NCBI GenBank assembly: GCA_020632925.1
Contig: JACKER010000007.1
Location: 992,001 to 1,056,000 of the forward strand
Origin: Alphaproteobacteria bacterium
Lineage (GTDB): Bacteria; Myxococcota_A; UBA796; GCA-2862545
Direction: 5' to 3'
DNA: 64,000 bases
Part shown: piece after piece, positions 1-8,652 of the stretch
How the letters are laid out: the number at the start of each line of letters is the position of its first letter
Numbering within the stretch: the stretch's first letter is position 1
The notes under the pieces: generated by a model
The model's input: only the letters and a program-made list of their open reading frames with translations
Databases searched by the model: none
What the model was told of the DNA's origin: nothing
Made by a program: the position numbers and the translations under genes

Positions 1-557
1 GGCGTCCCGCCCGCCTGGTCGTTCCAGAACGACACCGGGCCGCTGCAGGCCCCCGCGAAGGGATCGTCCGCGTACCCGCTGAACAGGTAGCTGCCGTCGG
101 TGTTCACCCGCGTCTCGAAGTGCAGGTGGGGGCCCGATGAGTTGCCCGAGGTCCCGACCGCGCCGATCGCGTCGCCGCAGCGCACCGTCGACCACGGGGC
201 GGGGAGCCCCGACCACGCGCTCATGTGGCCGTAGATGGTCATGTCGCCGTTGCCGTGGTCGATCACCACGTGGTTGCCGAAGCCGTACCCCTGGCTGTAG
301 TTGCCGACGTAGCCGTCGCCGAACCCGTCCATCACCTCGACCACCCGGCCGCCCGCCGCCGCACGGACCGGCGCTCCCCGGCCCGAGCCGATGTCGGTGC
401 CCTTGTGGCCGTCGTAGGAGCGGACGCCGCAGGTGTAGTCGAGCGCGCCGTACGCGCTGCCGTTGTCGTCGAAGTGGGCCGTGATCCAGGCGCCGGCGGT
501 GGTCGGCCAGGCGTACTGGGGCGCCGCGTGGGCGGTCGCGAGGAGGAGCGTGATCAT
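1..557 (-). CDS. M23 (LytM) family metallopeptidase, C-terminus cut off by window
   Basis: Predicted secreted zinc peptidase that cuts peptidoglycan cross-links, or a structural LytM relative. Read leftward from the ATG at 557, residues 1-13 (MITLLLATAHAAP) form a short hydrophobic signal-like N-terminus. The family zinc motif appears as GHKGTD (H51, D55). The second motif PHLHFE has H144 and H146, and the core segment around H111 (IYGH) lies between them. All expected metal and catalytic positions are present, so it is probably active. The ATG overlaps the TGA of the upstream lipoprotein gene by 4 nt, which indicates translational coupling. About 185 residues are visible and the stop lies beyond base 1. 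Confidence 0.88.
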   Translation of the reverse strand, partial: MITLLLATAHAAPQYAWPTTAGAWITAHFDDNGSAYGALDYTCGVRSYDGHKGTDIGSGRGAPVRAAAGGRVVEVMDGFGDGYVGNYSQGYGFGNHVVIDHGNGDMTIYGHMSAWSGLPAPWSTVRCGDAIGAVGTSGNSSGPHLHFETRVNTDGSYLFSGYADDPFAGACSGPVSFWNDQAGGT

Positions 558-1450
558 CGGACACCTCCCACCACCACCGCGCGGGGTGGCTCCTGCTCGT
601 CGTCGATGGCGACCAGATCGCCGCTGGCGGTGAACTGCGGGCTGCGACCCGACCGGAGGCGCTGCGCCTCGCCGGTCGTCGTGTCGAGCCGCCAGAGGTC
701 CTTGTGGCCGTAGTGGGCGGAGAACACGGCGGTCACGCCGTCCTCGAGCCACACGAGCTCGCGCCCGGGGACCGGCACGAAGCCCTCGCCCACCTCCGTC
801 AGGCCGACGTTGGTGAGTTGCCGCGGCTCGGCGCCCGGCTCGTCCGCGATCCACAACGACGCGAGGCCGCTGCGCGTGGAGACGAGGAGCACGGCGCTGG
901 AGGAGGGCAGGGGGAAGGGCGCGGTGTCGCGCGGGTCGTCCGACAGCGCGGCGCGCTCGCCGGACTGCAGATCGTGCACCATCCAGGTGGCCGGCAGGCC
1001 CGGCTCGAGCACGGTGGGCTCGCCCTCGAGCTGGGCGTAGGTGATGCGCCGGCCGTCGTCGGCGACCCGCAGATCGACCGCGCCGCGAGCGATCTCCGTG
1101 GTGCCCTCGGGGCTCATCATCGTGATGCGGAGGTCTGCCGTCGACATCACCACGTGGTTGTCGTCCAGGCGGTAGGCGGCGAACACCGGCTCGGTGGTCA
1201 CGGCCTCGTCGCCGCCGGTGGTCCAGCGGCGGAGCGTGCAGCCCGGGTGGAGGTCCGAGCCGGTGTTCAGGCAGGACACGGACAGGTCGCGGTGCATGAA
1301 CACGAAGCCGTCGCTGGCGGCGGCGCGCTCCATCAGCACGGGATCGGCGACCGGCGGCTGGTAGGGCGGCAGGTCGGGCACATAGGCCTGGGTGGCGCAC
1401 CCTGCGAGCGCGACCCAGGACAGAACACAGAGCGGTCGAGAAAGAGACAT
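554..1450 (-). CDS. TolB-like beta-propeller lipoprotein
   Basis: Predicted lipoprotein of 298 residues. The ATG at 1450 was chosen because it begins a lipoprotein signal (MSLSRPLCVLSWVALAGC, lipobox LAGC), while the open frame extends 15 codons further upstream without one. The body repeats short segments such as VLLVSTRSGLASLWIAD followed by PRQLTN, typical of the TolB/WD40-like PD40 propeller, so it probably binds a partner protein or cell-wall component on a membrane face. It sits between the regulator at 1539-4127 and the M23 peptidase, all on the minus strand, and couples to the latter by a 4 nt overlap. Function is inferred from fold only. Confidence 0.75.
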   Translation of the reverse strand: MSLSRPLCVLSWVALAGCATQAYVPDLPPYQPPVADPVLMERAAASDGFVFMHRDLSVSCLNTGSDLHPGCTLRRWTTGGDEAVTTEPVFAAYRLDDNHVVMSTADLRITMMSPEGTTEIARGAVDLRVADDGRRITYAQLEGEPTVLEPGLPATWMVHDLQSGERAALSDDPRDTAPFPLPSSSAVLLVSTRSGLASLWIADEPGAEPRQLTNVGLTEVGEGFVPVPGRELVWLEDGVTAVFSAHYGHKDLWRLDTTTGEAQRLRSGRSPQFTASGDLVAIDDEQEPPRAVVVGGVR

Positions 1451-1538
1451 GGAACCCTCGAGAGACAGAGGTGATCCCCGCGGACGCCTGGTCACCCGCG
1501 CTGCCCGAACGCTCCCGTTACGCCGTGTTGCGGCTGTG

Positions 1539-4127
1539 TTACCGCGCCTGCGCCTCGGCGAAGTCCAGGAGGACCGCCAGCTCTCCGGGGAGCAGCGCAG
1601 CCATCGGGTGGACCCCGTCCATCGGGAGCCCGCCGGCTGCCCGGGCCTCGCGGATCGCGGCCTGCCACGGGCGCTCCGTGCGCCACGCGGCCACCACGCC
1701 GGCCAGCGCGAGCACCACCGGGTCCGTCACGTCCCCCGGCGGCGCCCAGCTCAGATCGGCGTCGCCGCGGACCGAGCGGGCCAGCGCCACCAACGTGCTG
1801 GTGAACGCCAGCAGGTACGGATCGGCGCGACGCTCGGCGCAGGTCGCGGCGCGGCCCAGGGAGCGCAGCGCGCGCTCGGTGCGTCCCGCGAGCAGGTGGC
1901 ACAGGCCCAGGTGGCCGTGTCGGATCGCGAGGAAGTCGTCCGGAGCTCCCTCGCCGCCGCGGACCGAGGCCTCGAGCAACGGGAGCGCGCCGTCCAGGTC
2001 GCCGCGGGCGAGGTGGAGGCGGCCGAGGTTGGCGGCGACGAACACCTCGTACTTCCGCTCGCCGCTCTCGCGGTGCAGGCGCAGGGCCTCCTGCAGGTAG
2101 ATCTCCCCCCCGTCCGGGTTGCCGGTCCAGACCTCGAGGCTCCCCAGGTGCTGGAGCGCGAGCGCCTCGTCGCGGCGCAGGCCCGCCAGCCGCGCGAGCT
2201 CCAACGCCTGCTGGTACCGCCCCACCGCCTCGGTCAGGCGTCCGCGCTGCCAGGACCGGTAGGCGAGCTGCGACCAGCCGAGCGCCTCGATCCTCGGGTC
2301 GCCCGCGGCCTCCCCACGGTCCACGATCCGCTGTCCGATCGCCTCGGCGCGATCCGCGTCCGACCAGGCGGCGAGCACCTTGGCGGCGCGCGCGGCCAGG
2401 TGCGTGGTGCCTGCCTCCCACAGCCGCTCGGCCAGCGGCTCGAGCTCCCCGGGATCCTCCGGCCGACGCCCCCGGTCCAGCAGGATCTCGTGGCGCAGGA
2501 TCTGCGCCCGATCGGCCTCCGTGCCGGTGGTCACCGAGGCCGCCAGCCGCTCGGCGGTCGACCAGTCGTCGTCGAGCAACGCCAGCTCCGCCAGCGCCAC
2601 CGTGAGCCGACCCCGCTGGTCGTCGTCTCCGCCCTGGAGCGCCGCTCGCACGGCCTCCCGCCGCTCGACCACCGACCCGAGGCCGGCGCGATGGAGCGCC
2701 CACGCCGCGGCGGCTCGCGACGCGACGGTCCCCTCGGTCCCGCGGCACACGACGAGCAGGTCCGGCGCGATCCCGCGCAGCGCGGCCGTCGCCTCCGCGC
2801 GCTCGGGGCCATCCAGACGTCCGACCCAGGCCTCGGCCTTCGCGGTGACCGCGCGCGCGTGTCGGGTCCGGAGGGCGCCGTCGAGCCCGCGGGAGCGGAG
2901 GTGGGCGCGGATGGAGAGCGGAAGCCGGTACCGGCGGTGTCCGGCGTCCTGGCGGACCCGGACGAGCGAGGCGCCGACCAGGGCGTGCAGCCAATCCACG
3001 ACCCACGGCGCGTCGGGGTGGGCGCTCAGATCCACGACCCGCTCGGCGTCCTCGTGGTCGAAGGCGCCCTCGAACACGGCGCACTGCCGCAGCGCCTCGG
3101 CCTGCGCGGAATCGAGCTGGGCGCAGGACCAGGCGATCGCGTCGTCGAGCCCCGCGAGCAGTCGGCTCGGTCCCGCGAGCGCGGTCAGCAGATCGGAGGC
3201 ACCGAGCACCGAGGCGCGGCTGGCGGCGAGCTCGATCGCGAGCGGGTGGTGGTCCAGCCTTGCGACGAGATCGACCAGGTGCCCGCGACTCGCCTCCCAC
3301 CCCGGCGCCACCGCCCGCGCACGCTCGAGGAGCAGCGCGATCGCGTCGTCCTCGGGCAGCCCCTCCACGACCACCGTCGCCGCACCGGCCACCTCGGGCA
3401 GGCGCTGACCCACCAGGAGGAAGCGCGCGTCGGACGTCGGACCCCAGGCGGCGAGCCAGGCGCCGAGCTCGGTCGTGAGGTGCTCGACGCCGTCGAGGAC
3501 GAGGATCGTGCCCGGTCGGTGCGACAGCGCGCTCGCGATCGCGTCGACGGCGTGGTCCCGCGCCTGGATACCGAGCTTGATCGCCAGATCGCCCAGCACC
3601 GCGCCAGCGTCACGACCGCCGCAGGTCACGAGCACCGCGCCCTCGGCGCCACCCACCGCCGCCACCGCCACCCGCGTCTTGCCGATGCCCGGGGCGCCGC
3701 CGATCCCCACCACACGGTGCCGCACGGACAACCCGCGCACGTCGGCGATCTCCGCGCCGCGGCCGATCAGCGCCGTCTCGAGCCAGCGCGAGGTCGCTGG
3801 CGGCGGGGCGACTGCGGCGGCGAGCGGCTCGAAGCGGTACCCGGCGCCCCGCTCGGTGAGGACGTGGTCGGGTTCGGACGGATCGGCCTCCACCTTCTGG
3901 CGCAGCCGACGCACCGCGACGTCCACGGCTCGCGTCACCGCGCGTGGCGAGTAGCCCCACACCTCGCGGAGCAGCTCCTCGCGCGGGACCACGGCGCCGG
4001 GTCGGGCCGCGAGGTAGGCGAGCAGCGCGCACTCCTGCGGCGTGAGCGGCTCGGAGGCCGCGCCGGCGATCCGGACCACGCCCCGGTCCAGGTCGACGGT
4101 GGCCGCGCGCAGGTTCAGCGTCGTCAT
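1539..4127 (-). CDS. Winged-helix / STAND ATPase / TPR transcriptional regulator
   Basis: Large signalling regulator of 862 residues. Residues 1-100 form an OmpR/PhoB-type winged-helix DNA-binding domain (LTPQECALLAYLAARPG, then RAVTRAVDVAVRRLRQKVE and GAGYRFEPL). A P-loop ATPase follows with Walker A GGAPGIGKT at 143-151 and a Walker B-like ILVLDG. The C-terminal half (about 480-820) is helical repeat, TPR-like (for example EALGWSQLAYRSWQRGRLTEA). This order matches AfsR/SARP-like or CadC/MalT-style STAND regulators, which oligomerise when a ligand or partner binds and ATP is loaded. No transmembrane segment is evident. An SD-like GGAG lies about 10 nt before the ATG. The likely targets are the neighbouring envelope genes, but that is inference. 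Confidence 0.85.
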   Translation of the reverse strand: MTTLNLRAATVDLDRGVVRIAGAASEPLTPQECALLAYLAARPGAVVPREELLREVWGYSPRAVTRAVDVAVRRLRQKVEADPSEPDHVLTERGAGYRFEPLAAAVAPPPATSRWLETALIGRGAEIADVRGLSVRHRVVGIGGAPGIGKTRVAVAAVGGAEGAVLVTCGGRDAGAVLGDLAIKLGIQARDHAVDAIASALSHRPGTILVLDGVEHLTTELGAWLAAWGPTSDARFLLVGQRLPEVAGAATVVVEGLPEDDAIALLLERARAVAPGWEASRGHLVDLVARLDHHPLAIELAASRASVLGASDLLTALAGPSRLLAGLDDAIAWSCAQLDSAQAEALRQCAVFEGAFDHEDAERVVDLSAHPDAPWVVDWLHALVGASLVRVRQDAGHRRYRLPLSIRAHLRSRGLDGALRTRHARAVTAKAEAWVGRLDGPERAEATAALRGIAPDLLVVCRGTEGTVASRAAAAWALHRAGLGSVVERREAVRAALQGGDDDQRGRLTVALAELALLDDDWSTAERLAASVTTGTEADRAQILRHEILLDRGRRPEDPGELEPLAERLWEAGTTHLAARAAKVLAAWSDADRAEAIGQRIVDRGEAAGDPRIEALGWSQLAYRSWQRGRLTEAVGRYQQALELARLAGLRRDEALALQHLGSLEVWTGNPDGGEIYLQEALRLHRESGERKYEVFVAANLGRLHLARGDLDGALPLLEASVRGGEGAPDDFLAIRHGHLGLCHLLAGRTERALRSLGRAATCAERRADPYLLAFTSTLVALARSVRGDADLSWAPPGDVTDPVVLALAGVVAAWRTERPWQAAIREARAAGGLPMDGVHPMAALLPGELAVLLDFAEAQAR

Positions 4128-4155
4128 TGGGGACAGTCTCCCCGATCCGGGCGGC

Positions 4156-4161
4156 TATGGT
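4156..4161 (+). promoter_or_regulatory. Candidate leaderless -10 box (TATGGT)
   Basis: TATGGT ends 6 nt before the GTG at 4168 and no Shine-Dalgarno lies between. This spacing puts the transcription start at or next to the start codon. The gap to the divergent regulator gene is only 40 nt, so both promoters must lie here. A minus-strand TAGCCG shares the TA pair. Confidence 0.4.
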
Positions 4162-4167
4162 GGGCGC

Positions 4168-5523
4168 GTGATCCCCTGGCTCGCCGGCTGTGTGGCCCCG
4201 ACCGCGCTCGAGGTGGGCGCCGAGCCCTCGCCCGAGGCGCCCGCCGTGCTCGCGGTGACGGTCGCGGAGCCGGGCGAGTGGCGGGTCGCGACCGGCGACG
4301 CCGATGCGCCCGAGCTCGGGCCCTGGGGCGCGCTCGATCTTCGCGGCTTCCCGGCCGGCGAGGACGTGTCCTGGGCCGTCACCGGGACCGACGGGGAGGG
4401 GCGCACGCGCTGGTCGGATTGGCGCACCTGGCGCGTCCCCGATCCCCCACCGGGGCTGCCCGAGCTCACCGTGGAGGTCGCGGGCGATCCCGGCTTCCGC
4501 TTCCTGGCGGCGACGGTCATCGCCGCGGACCAGGTGGGCTCAGCGGTCGTGATCGTCGACACCGAGGGCCGCTACGTGTGGTGGACGGCGCCCGCGCAGG
4601 TCGCGCTCACGCCCGAGCTGCGCGCCACGGAGGACGGCCCGGTGCTCGGGTGGACCGAGGCCGGCGCCGATCGCGACGTGGACGCCGCCGCGTTCGTGGA
4701 GGTCCCGCTCTCGGGCGCCCATCGGACCCGCACGCCGCTGCCCTCGGGCCACCACGACGCCGCGGTGCTGCCTGGCGGCGAGCTGGCGTTCCTGGCGATG
4801 GCCTTCGAGGACCACGAGCTGGACGGCGTCGTCGTGCCCATGGTGTCCGACGAGGTGCGCCTGACCACGCTCGGCGCGACCGACGGCGACCCCATCGAGC
4901 TCCTGTGGTCGACCTTCGCCGACATGCCCGTCGCCGCGCGCGGGACCTGCGACCACATCCGCCAGCCCACGTCCCGCCTGGGTCGTGACGGCGTGCGTGA
5001 GTGGACCCACGCCAACTCGCTGATCCGCCTCGCGGACGAGGACACGCTGCTCATCGGCGCCCGGTACACGGACTGGCTCTACGCGATCGACGCCACGACC
5101 GGCGAGCTGCGCTGGGTGCTCAACGGGCTCGGTAGCGACTTCGTGGGCCCCGACGGCGCTCCGGTCTGGCGTTCGCCGTCGGACACCGACCTGTGGAGCC
5201 ACGCGCACCTGTCCGAGGCCTGGTCGGGGGGCGCGATGGTGTTCGACAACGGGGACCACCACCAGCCGCCGGTCTCGGTCGCGATGGAGGTCGCGTGGGA
5301 CACTGCCTCCCGCACGGCCGAGGTCGTGTGGTCGCGCCCGCATCCGGACGGGGGCGCCACGGGGGCCCTGGGGGACGTGCGGCGCGTCGGGGACGACGTG
5401 CTCGTGAGCTGGGCCGGCCTCGGCACGGTGGAGGTCGTGGTCCGCGACCAGGCCACGCGCTGGCGCCTGCGGCTGTCCGACGGGATGTTCGCGAGGGTGC
5501 TCCCGGTCGACGAGCTTCGCTGA
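4168..5523 (+). CDS. Arylsulfotransferase (ASST)-like secreted protein
   Basis: Protein of 451 residues, start taken as GTG 4168 because the open frame upstream runs into the divergent regulator gene. The N-terminus MIPWLAGC contains a lipobox-like LAGC but is very short for a signal peptide. The body resembles the beta-propeller ASST family, which transfers sulfuryl groups between phenols or acts on thiols: a vicinal HH (GHHDAAVLPGGELAF), WTHANSLIRL, an AIDATTGELRWVLNG strand and a later HAHLSEAW. The family's catalytic histidine would be among these, but which one cannot be decided by eye. It could instead be a non-catalytic propeller. Confidence 0.6.
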   Translation: MIPWLAGCVAPTALEVGAEPSPEAPAVLAVTVAEPGEWRVATGDADAPELGPWGALDLRGFPAGEDVSWAVTGTDGEGRTRWSDWRTWRVPDPPPGLPELTVEVAGDPGFRFLAATVIAADQVGSAVVIVDTEGRYVWWTAPAQVALTPELRATEDGPVLGWTEAGADRDVDAAAFVEVPLSGAHRTRTPLPSGHHDAAVLPGGELAFLAMAFEDHELDGVVVPMVSDEVRLTTLGATDGDPIELLWSTFADMPVAARGTCDHIRQPTSRLGRDGVREWTHANSLIRLADEDTLLIGARYTDWLYAIDATTGELRWVLNGLGSDFVGPDGAPVWRSPSDTDLWSHAHLSEAWSGGAMVFDNGDHHQPPVSVAMEVAWDTASRTAEVVWSRPHPDGGATGALGDVRRVGDDVLVSWAGLGTVEVVVRDQATRWRLRLSDGMFARVLPVDELR

Positions 5524-5547
5524 GGGTTCGCCGACCGGGAGGGCGCG

Positions 5548-5733
5548 TCACCGTCGACCGCCGCTGCCGCGATGCCGGGAGGACGGGTTGAACGGTCGCC
5601 CTCGATCCGGCGCCATCGGGCGGTGGGGCCTGGGCGACGGGGGGATCCGCGCGGGCTTGGGGTGCTTCGCGGGCGCGGCCGCAGGCGCCGCCGCGGGCTG
5701 CTGGTCCTGGGTATCCGATACGATCTTCTGCAT
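5548..5733 (-). CDS. Small Pro/Ala/Arg-rich hypothetical protein
   Basis: Possible gene of 61 residues starting MQKIVSDTQDQQPAAAPAAA and ending in a basic, Pro/Arg-rich tail. The ATG at 5733 is preceded by GGAG with 6 nt spacing. The upstream part of the open frame is not needed and lacks an SD. It has no recognisable domain and looks disordered. Low complexity in GC-rich DNA can produce such frames by chance, so only the SD and its place downstream of the TadGE genes support it. Confidence 0.3.
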   Translation of the reverse strand: MQKIVSDTQDQQPAAAPAAAPAKHPKPARIPPSPRPHRPMAPDRGRPFNPSSRHRGSGGRR

Positions 5734-6051
5734 GGTGACTCCGGTGGGACGGACGTCTCCAGCCGCACGCCGCACAGTGGGGCGACGTACACGTGGAGGA
5801 CGTTGGGGTGGTGAGGCGGAGCCACGCGCACCGACCGGACGTCGAGCGATCGCCACCACGTGTGGTGGACGAGCGTACAAAGGTCGAGATCGGAGCGTGC
5901 GGCTCCGCCAGGCGGGCTCCTCTACGCGGGAGAGGGAGCGCTACGGCCTAGGCGAAGATCCACATCGTCCGATCCTCCTCGGGAGAGCGGTGGTGTCCGC
6001 TCACCCGAGACGGTAGCCTCATTCGATACGGATGTCCAGCCTGCTTCCGCC
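5734..6051 (-). other. Intergenic region with a five-codon mini-ORF
   Basis: About 320 bases without a convincing gene. On the minus strand a strong SD (GAGGAGG, 8 nt spacing) precedes ATG at 5965, but the frame stops after MWIFA (5965 to 5948). Upstream, around 6009-6014, there is a GGCTACCGT stretch with a -10-like TACCGT. It might be a leader peptide, a decayed start of a longer gene, or chance. Nothing else was recognised. Confidence 0.25.
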
Positions 6052-6465
6052 TCAGGGGGCCGGCTGGTCGTCGATCCGCATCGTGGCGCTCGCGTCCAGC
6101 CGGTAGGGGGCCATCACGATCCGCCACAGGCCGACGTAGTCCGCGTGCGCGTGGACGCGGACGACCTTGTCGCCCAGGCCGTCCTCGAGGATCTCCGACT
6201 CGACGGTGGCGGAGAAGGGGACCCCCACCTCGGCGAGGAGCTGGAAGGTCTTCTCGGTCGCGCGGTCGGCGGGACCGTCCGTCCAAGGGGTCACGGAGCC
6301 GGCGCGAGCACCCTCGCGGACGGCGTCGATCAGCTCACGCTGCTGCGAGAAGTACCACGCGAAGTCCATGGTCCCGGACAGCAGGATCAGCAGGAGGGGC
6401 ACCGTGAGGGCGAACTCGATCGCCTCGGCGCCACGGAGGCGATGGAGGAAGGAAGGCCGAGACAT
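6052..6465 (-). CDS. TadE-like pilus assembly protein
   Basis: Protein of 137 residues with the TadE-family signature: a short basic N-terminus, GAEAIEFALTVPLLLILLSG (the glycine/glutamate processing-type motif followed by a membrane helix), then a periplasmic domain. In Tad systems TadE/TadF pseudopilins are cleaved by a prepilin peptidase and help assemble Flp pili. It lies 3 nt downstream of the TadG-like gene, so the two are co-transcribed. No tadA, tadB, tadC, rcpA or flp gene is visible nearby, so the pair is an orphan within this window. Confidence 0.8.
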   Translation of the reverse strand: MSRPSFLHRLRGAEAIEFALTVPLLLILLSGTMDFAWYFSQQRELIDAVREGARAGSVTPWTDGPADRATEKTFQLLAEVGVPFSATVESEILEDGLGDKVVRVHAHADYVGLWRIVMAPYRLDASATMRIDDQPAP

Positions 6466-6468
6466 GAT

Positions 6469-7590
6469 TCACTCCACCAGCTTGGCGGAAGGCCGCGAGA
6501 GGACGTTGCCGGGTCCGGTACCACCACCGGGGACGGTGAAGTCGTGCTCGAGGTCGAGGAAGACGGACACGCCCTTGTGCGTCCCCGGCCCGTCGAACAC
6601 GTCGTAGACCACGCCCCAGGTGAGCTGGGTGATGGGCGCCTCGTGGACGAACTTGATGGCCGAGCAGTTGCCGCCGTCGTCGATGACGGGGACCACGCCC
6701 TGCAACACGCCGGTGTTCGCGTACTGGGCGACGGGGATCGAGCTGTTCGCGTCCTGCGGCGGCTTGGGGCCCCACAGGTCCACGTCCCACTCGCTGACCG
6801 AGTCCCGCAGCAGCGCGCGGATCGCGTGCAGGTTGGTGGCGGCGACGCCGTTCTGGAGCGCCAGCGGGTCGCCCACCCTCACGATGTCGACCTCGACGCA
6901 CTCTCCCCGAGCGGCGGCATCGAGCGCGTCACCCACGTCGCTGGCGTTCACGCCACCCGGGTAGGCCCACGCGGCGTTGTCGCTCGAGTCGTTCGACAGG
7001 ATCAGCTGGCGCAACGCCGAGCCGCCCGACGCCACGTCGTCGGGGATGCACTGGGGGATCGCGATCGGCAGGAAGCAGGCCGTCCAGCCCGCGGGCTCGC
7101 CAGGGGGACGCAGCGCGATCGCGTCGGCGCGCACGTCGCTCGCGGCGCTGCGGAAGGCGAACGACGCGAAGGGCGTCGGCACGTCCTTCCAGATGGACTC
7201 CACGCGCAACGCGTTGATCTCTTCGGCGTCCATGGAGGGGGTGAACGTGCGGGTCTCGGTGTCCCACAGGCCGAACTGCAGCACCTGCGTGGGTGCCGTC
7301 ACGCTGGAGCCGCGGACGTTGTTCATCGCGGCCACCGATCGGGCGGACTGGCCTGCGCGGGTCACGCCGTCGTCCGTGCCGTCGATGTGGGAGGCGCCGG
7401 CCAGCGCTGCGGCGTCCGTCGCCACCGCCAGCTCGGCGTTCGCGAGGTACAGCGTGCCGACGTCGACGACCAGGGCGGTGAAGCCCACCAGCATCGGGAA
7501 GACGAACACGAAGAGGAGGGCATAGTTCGCGCGGCGAGAACGACCATGTTCTGACGGCCGACTCGATGCGTCGGAAGGTCCAGTGGACAT
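6469..7590 (-). CDS. TadG-like protein with N-terminal membrane helix
   Basis: Protein of 373 residues. Residues about 18-50 (RRANYALLFVFVFPMLVGFT followed by ALVVDVGTLYLANAELAVAT) match the N-terminal region of the TadG/TadE-like family, which leads on through AATDAAALAGA-type sequence. The remainder is a large periplasmic domain without a recognised catalytic motif. The ATG at 7590 has GGAG 7 nt upstream. It forms an operon with the TadE gene (3 nt gap). Role: probably minor pilin or anchoring component in Flp/Tad pilus biogenesis, inferred from family. Confidence 0.75.
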   Translation of the reverse strand: MSTGPSDASSRPSEHGRSRRANYALLFVFVFPMLVGFTALVVDVGTLYLANAELAVATDAAALAGASHIDGTDDGVTRAGQSARSVAAMNNVRGSSVTAPTQVLQFGLWDTETRTFTPSMDAEEINALRVESIWKDVPTPFASFAFRSAASDVRADAIALRPPGEPAGWTACFLPIAIPQCIPDDVASGGSALRQLILSNDSSDNAAWAYPGGVNASDVGDALDAAARGECVEVDIVRVGDPLALQNGVAATNLHAIRALLRDSVSEWDVDLWGPKPPQDANSSIPVAQYANTGVLQGVVPVIDDGGNCSAIKFVHEAPITQLTWGVVYDVFDGPGTHKGVSVFLDLEHDFTVPGGGTGPGNVLSRPSAKLVE

Positions 7591-7815
7591 GTGAGCTCCG
7601 GGGGGAAGAGGGTTCGCTCCCCATGAAACGTGAGCACGCGCCGTGCCGTCGAGAAGAGGGGTTCGTTCGTCCGATCAGGGCAGGAACACACGATCGTGGT
7701 GTGCGAATGTGCCCAACGCGGGCGTCGGGCAGACCGTGGATGGTCGGTTGCACGGGTACACTCGATGCCGGGCCGCTGGCACGCGCTTCGCTATGCTGCG
7801 TGGTCGGGAGGGTGG

Positions 7816-8643
7816 ATGACCACGCTCGGCGAGAATGTGACGACCACGACCGCGCTCGTGGCCCCCTGGGAGTCGATGGCCCGCTGCGCCGGGCTGATGG
7901 TCGCGCTCAAGCGACGCCACCTGGTGGTCGTGGACGAGGGCGACCGGCCGCTCGGCCTGGTGAGCGACCTCGACGTGTTCCGGCAGGGGACGCTGGTGGG
8001 CGCGGGCGACTGGGCGGCCACGCCGCAGGGCAAGGCGCGCGCGGAGGACATCCTGCTCCCCATCGACGTGATCGGCCTCGAGCACGATCCGCTGGACCAG
8101 GCCCTCGATCGCCTCGCCGACTCCGTGCAGGACGTGATCGTGTGCGTCGATGCGCAGGGGCGTCTGGTGGGCCTGCTGTCCGAGCACGACGCAATGGGCA
8201 TCGTGTCGCGGCAGATGCCGGAGCGCCTGCCGCTGTCGTTCCTGGCGAGCCACCAGGTGTCGACGGTGGGCCGCTTCGAGCCCGCCGTCGACGCGCTCAC
8301 CACCATGCTCACGGAGCGTCGCCGGCACCTCGTGGTGTTGGACGAGGCCGGCAAGGTGCACGGCGTCGTGTCGTTGCGCGACCTGTTCGCGAACGGCGTC
8401 GCGGACGGCGAGCGGCGCATGGTGGACGAGGTCATGGTCGGTGAGTCGGTCCACGTCGCTCGCGCCGACCACAGCATCCGCCGCGCCGCGACGGAGATGG
8501 CGCGCCACCAGATCGGCTGCCTGCCGGTGGTGGACGACGACGGGCGCTGCATCGAGGTGATCACGCGCACCGACATCCTCCGGGCCTACGCCGCGTGGCT
8601 GCGCGAGCACGTGGCCGTGCGGGTGGCGTCCGAGCAGCGATAG
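7816..8643 (+). CDS. Protein of four CBS motifs
   Basis: Protein of 275 residues composed almost entirely of CBS motifs in two Bateman modules: HLVVVDEGDRPLGLVSDLDV, DVIVCVDAQGRLVGLLSEHD, HLVVLDEAGKVHGVVSLRDL and CLPVVDDDGRCIEVITRTDI. CBS pairs bind adenosine nucleotides or S-adenosylmethionine and gate partner proteins. No effector domain is fused, so it would act as a free sensor subunit. The start ATG 7816 follows GGGAGGG; a TATGCT -10-like box is at 7793-7798. The longer open frame upstream adds low-complexity sequence and was discarded. The PLP decarboxylase gene starts 9 nt downstream. Confidence 0.85.
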   Translation: MTTLGENVTTTTALVAPWESMARCAGLMVALKRRHLVVVDEGDRPLGLVSDLDVFRQGTLVGAGDWAATPQGKARAEDILLPIDVIGLEHDPLDQALDRLADSVQDVIVCVDAQGRLVGLLSEHDAMGIVSRQMPERLPLSFLASHQVSTVGRFEPAVDALTTMLTERRRHLVVLDEAGKVHGVVSLRDLFANGVADGERRMVDEVMVGESVHVARADHSIRRAATEMARHQIGCLPVVDDDGRCIEVITRTDILRAYAAWLREHVAVRVASEQR

Positions 8644-8652
8644 CTGCCTGCG

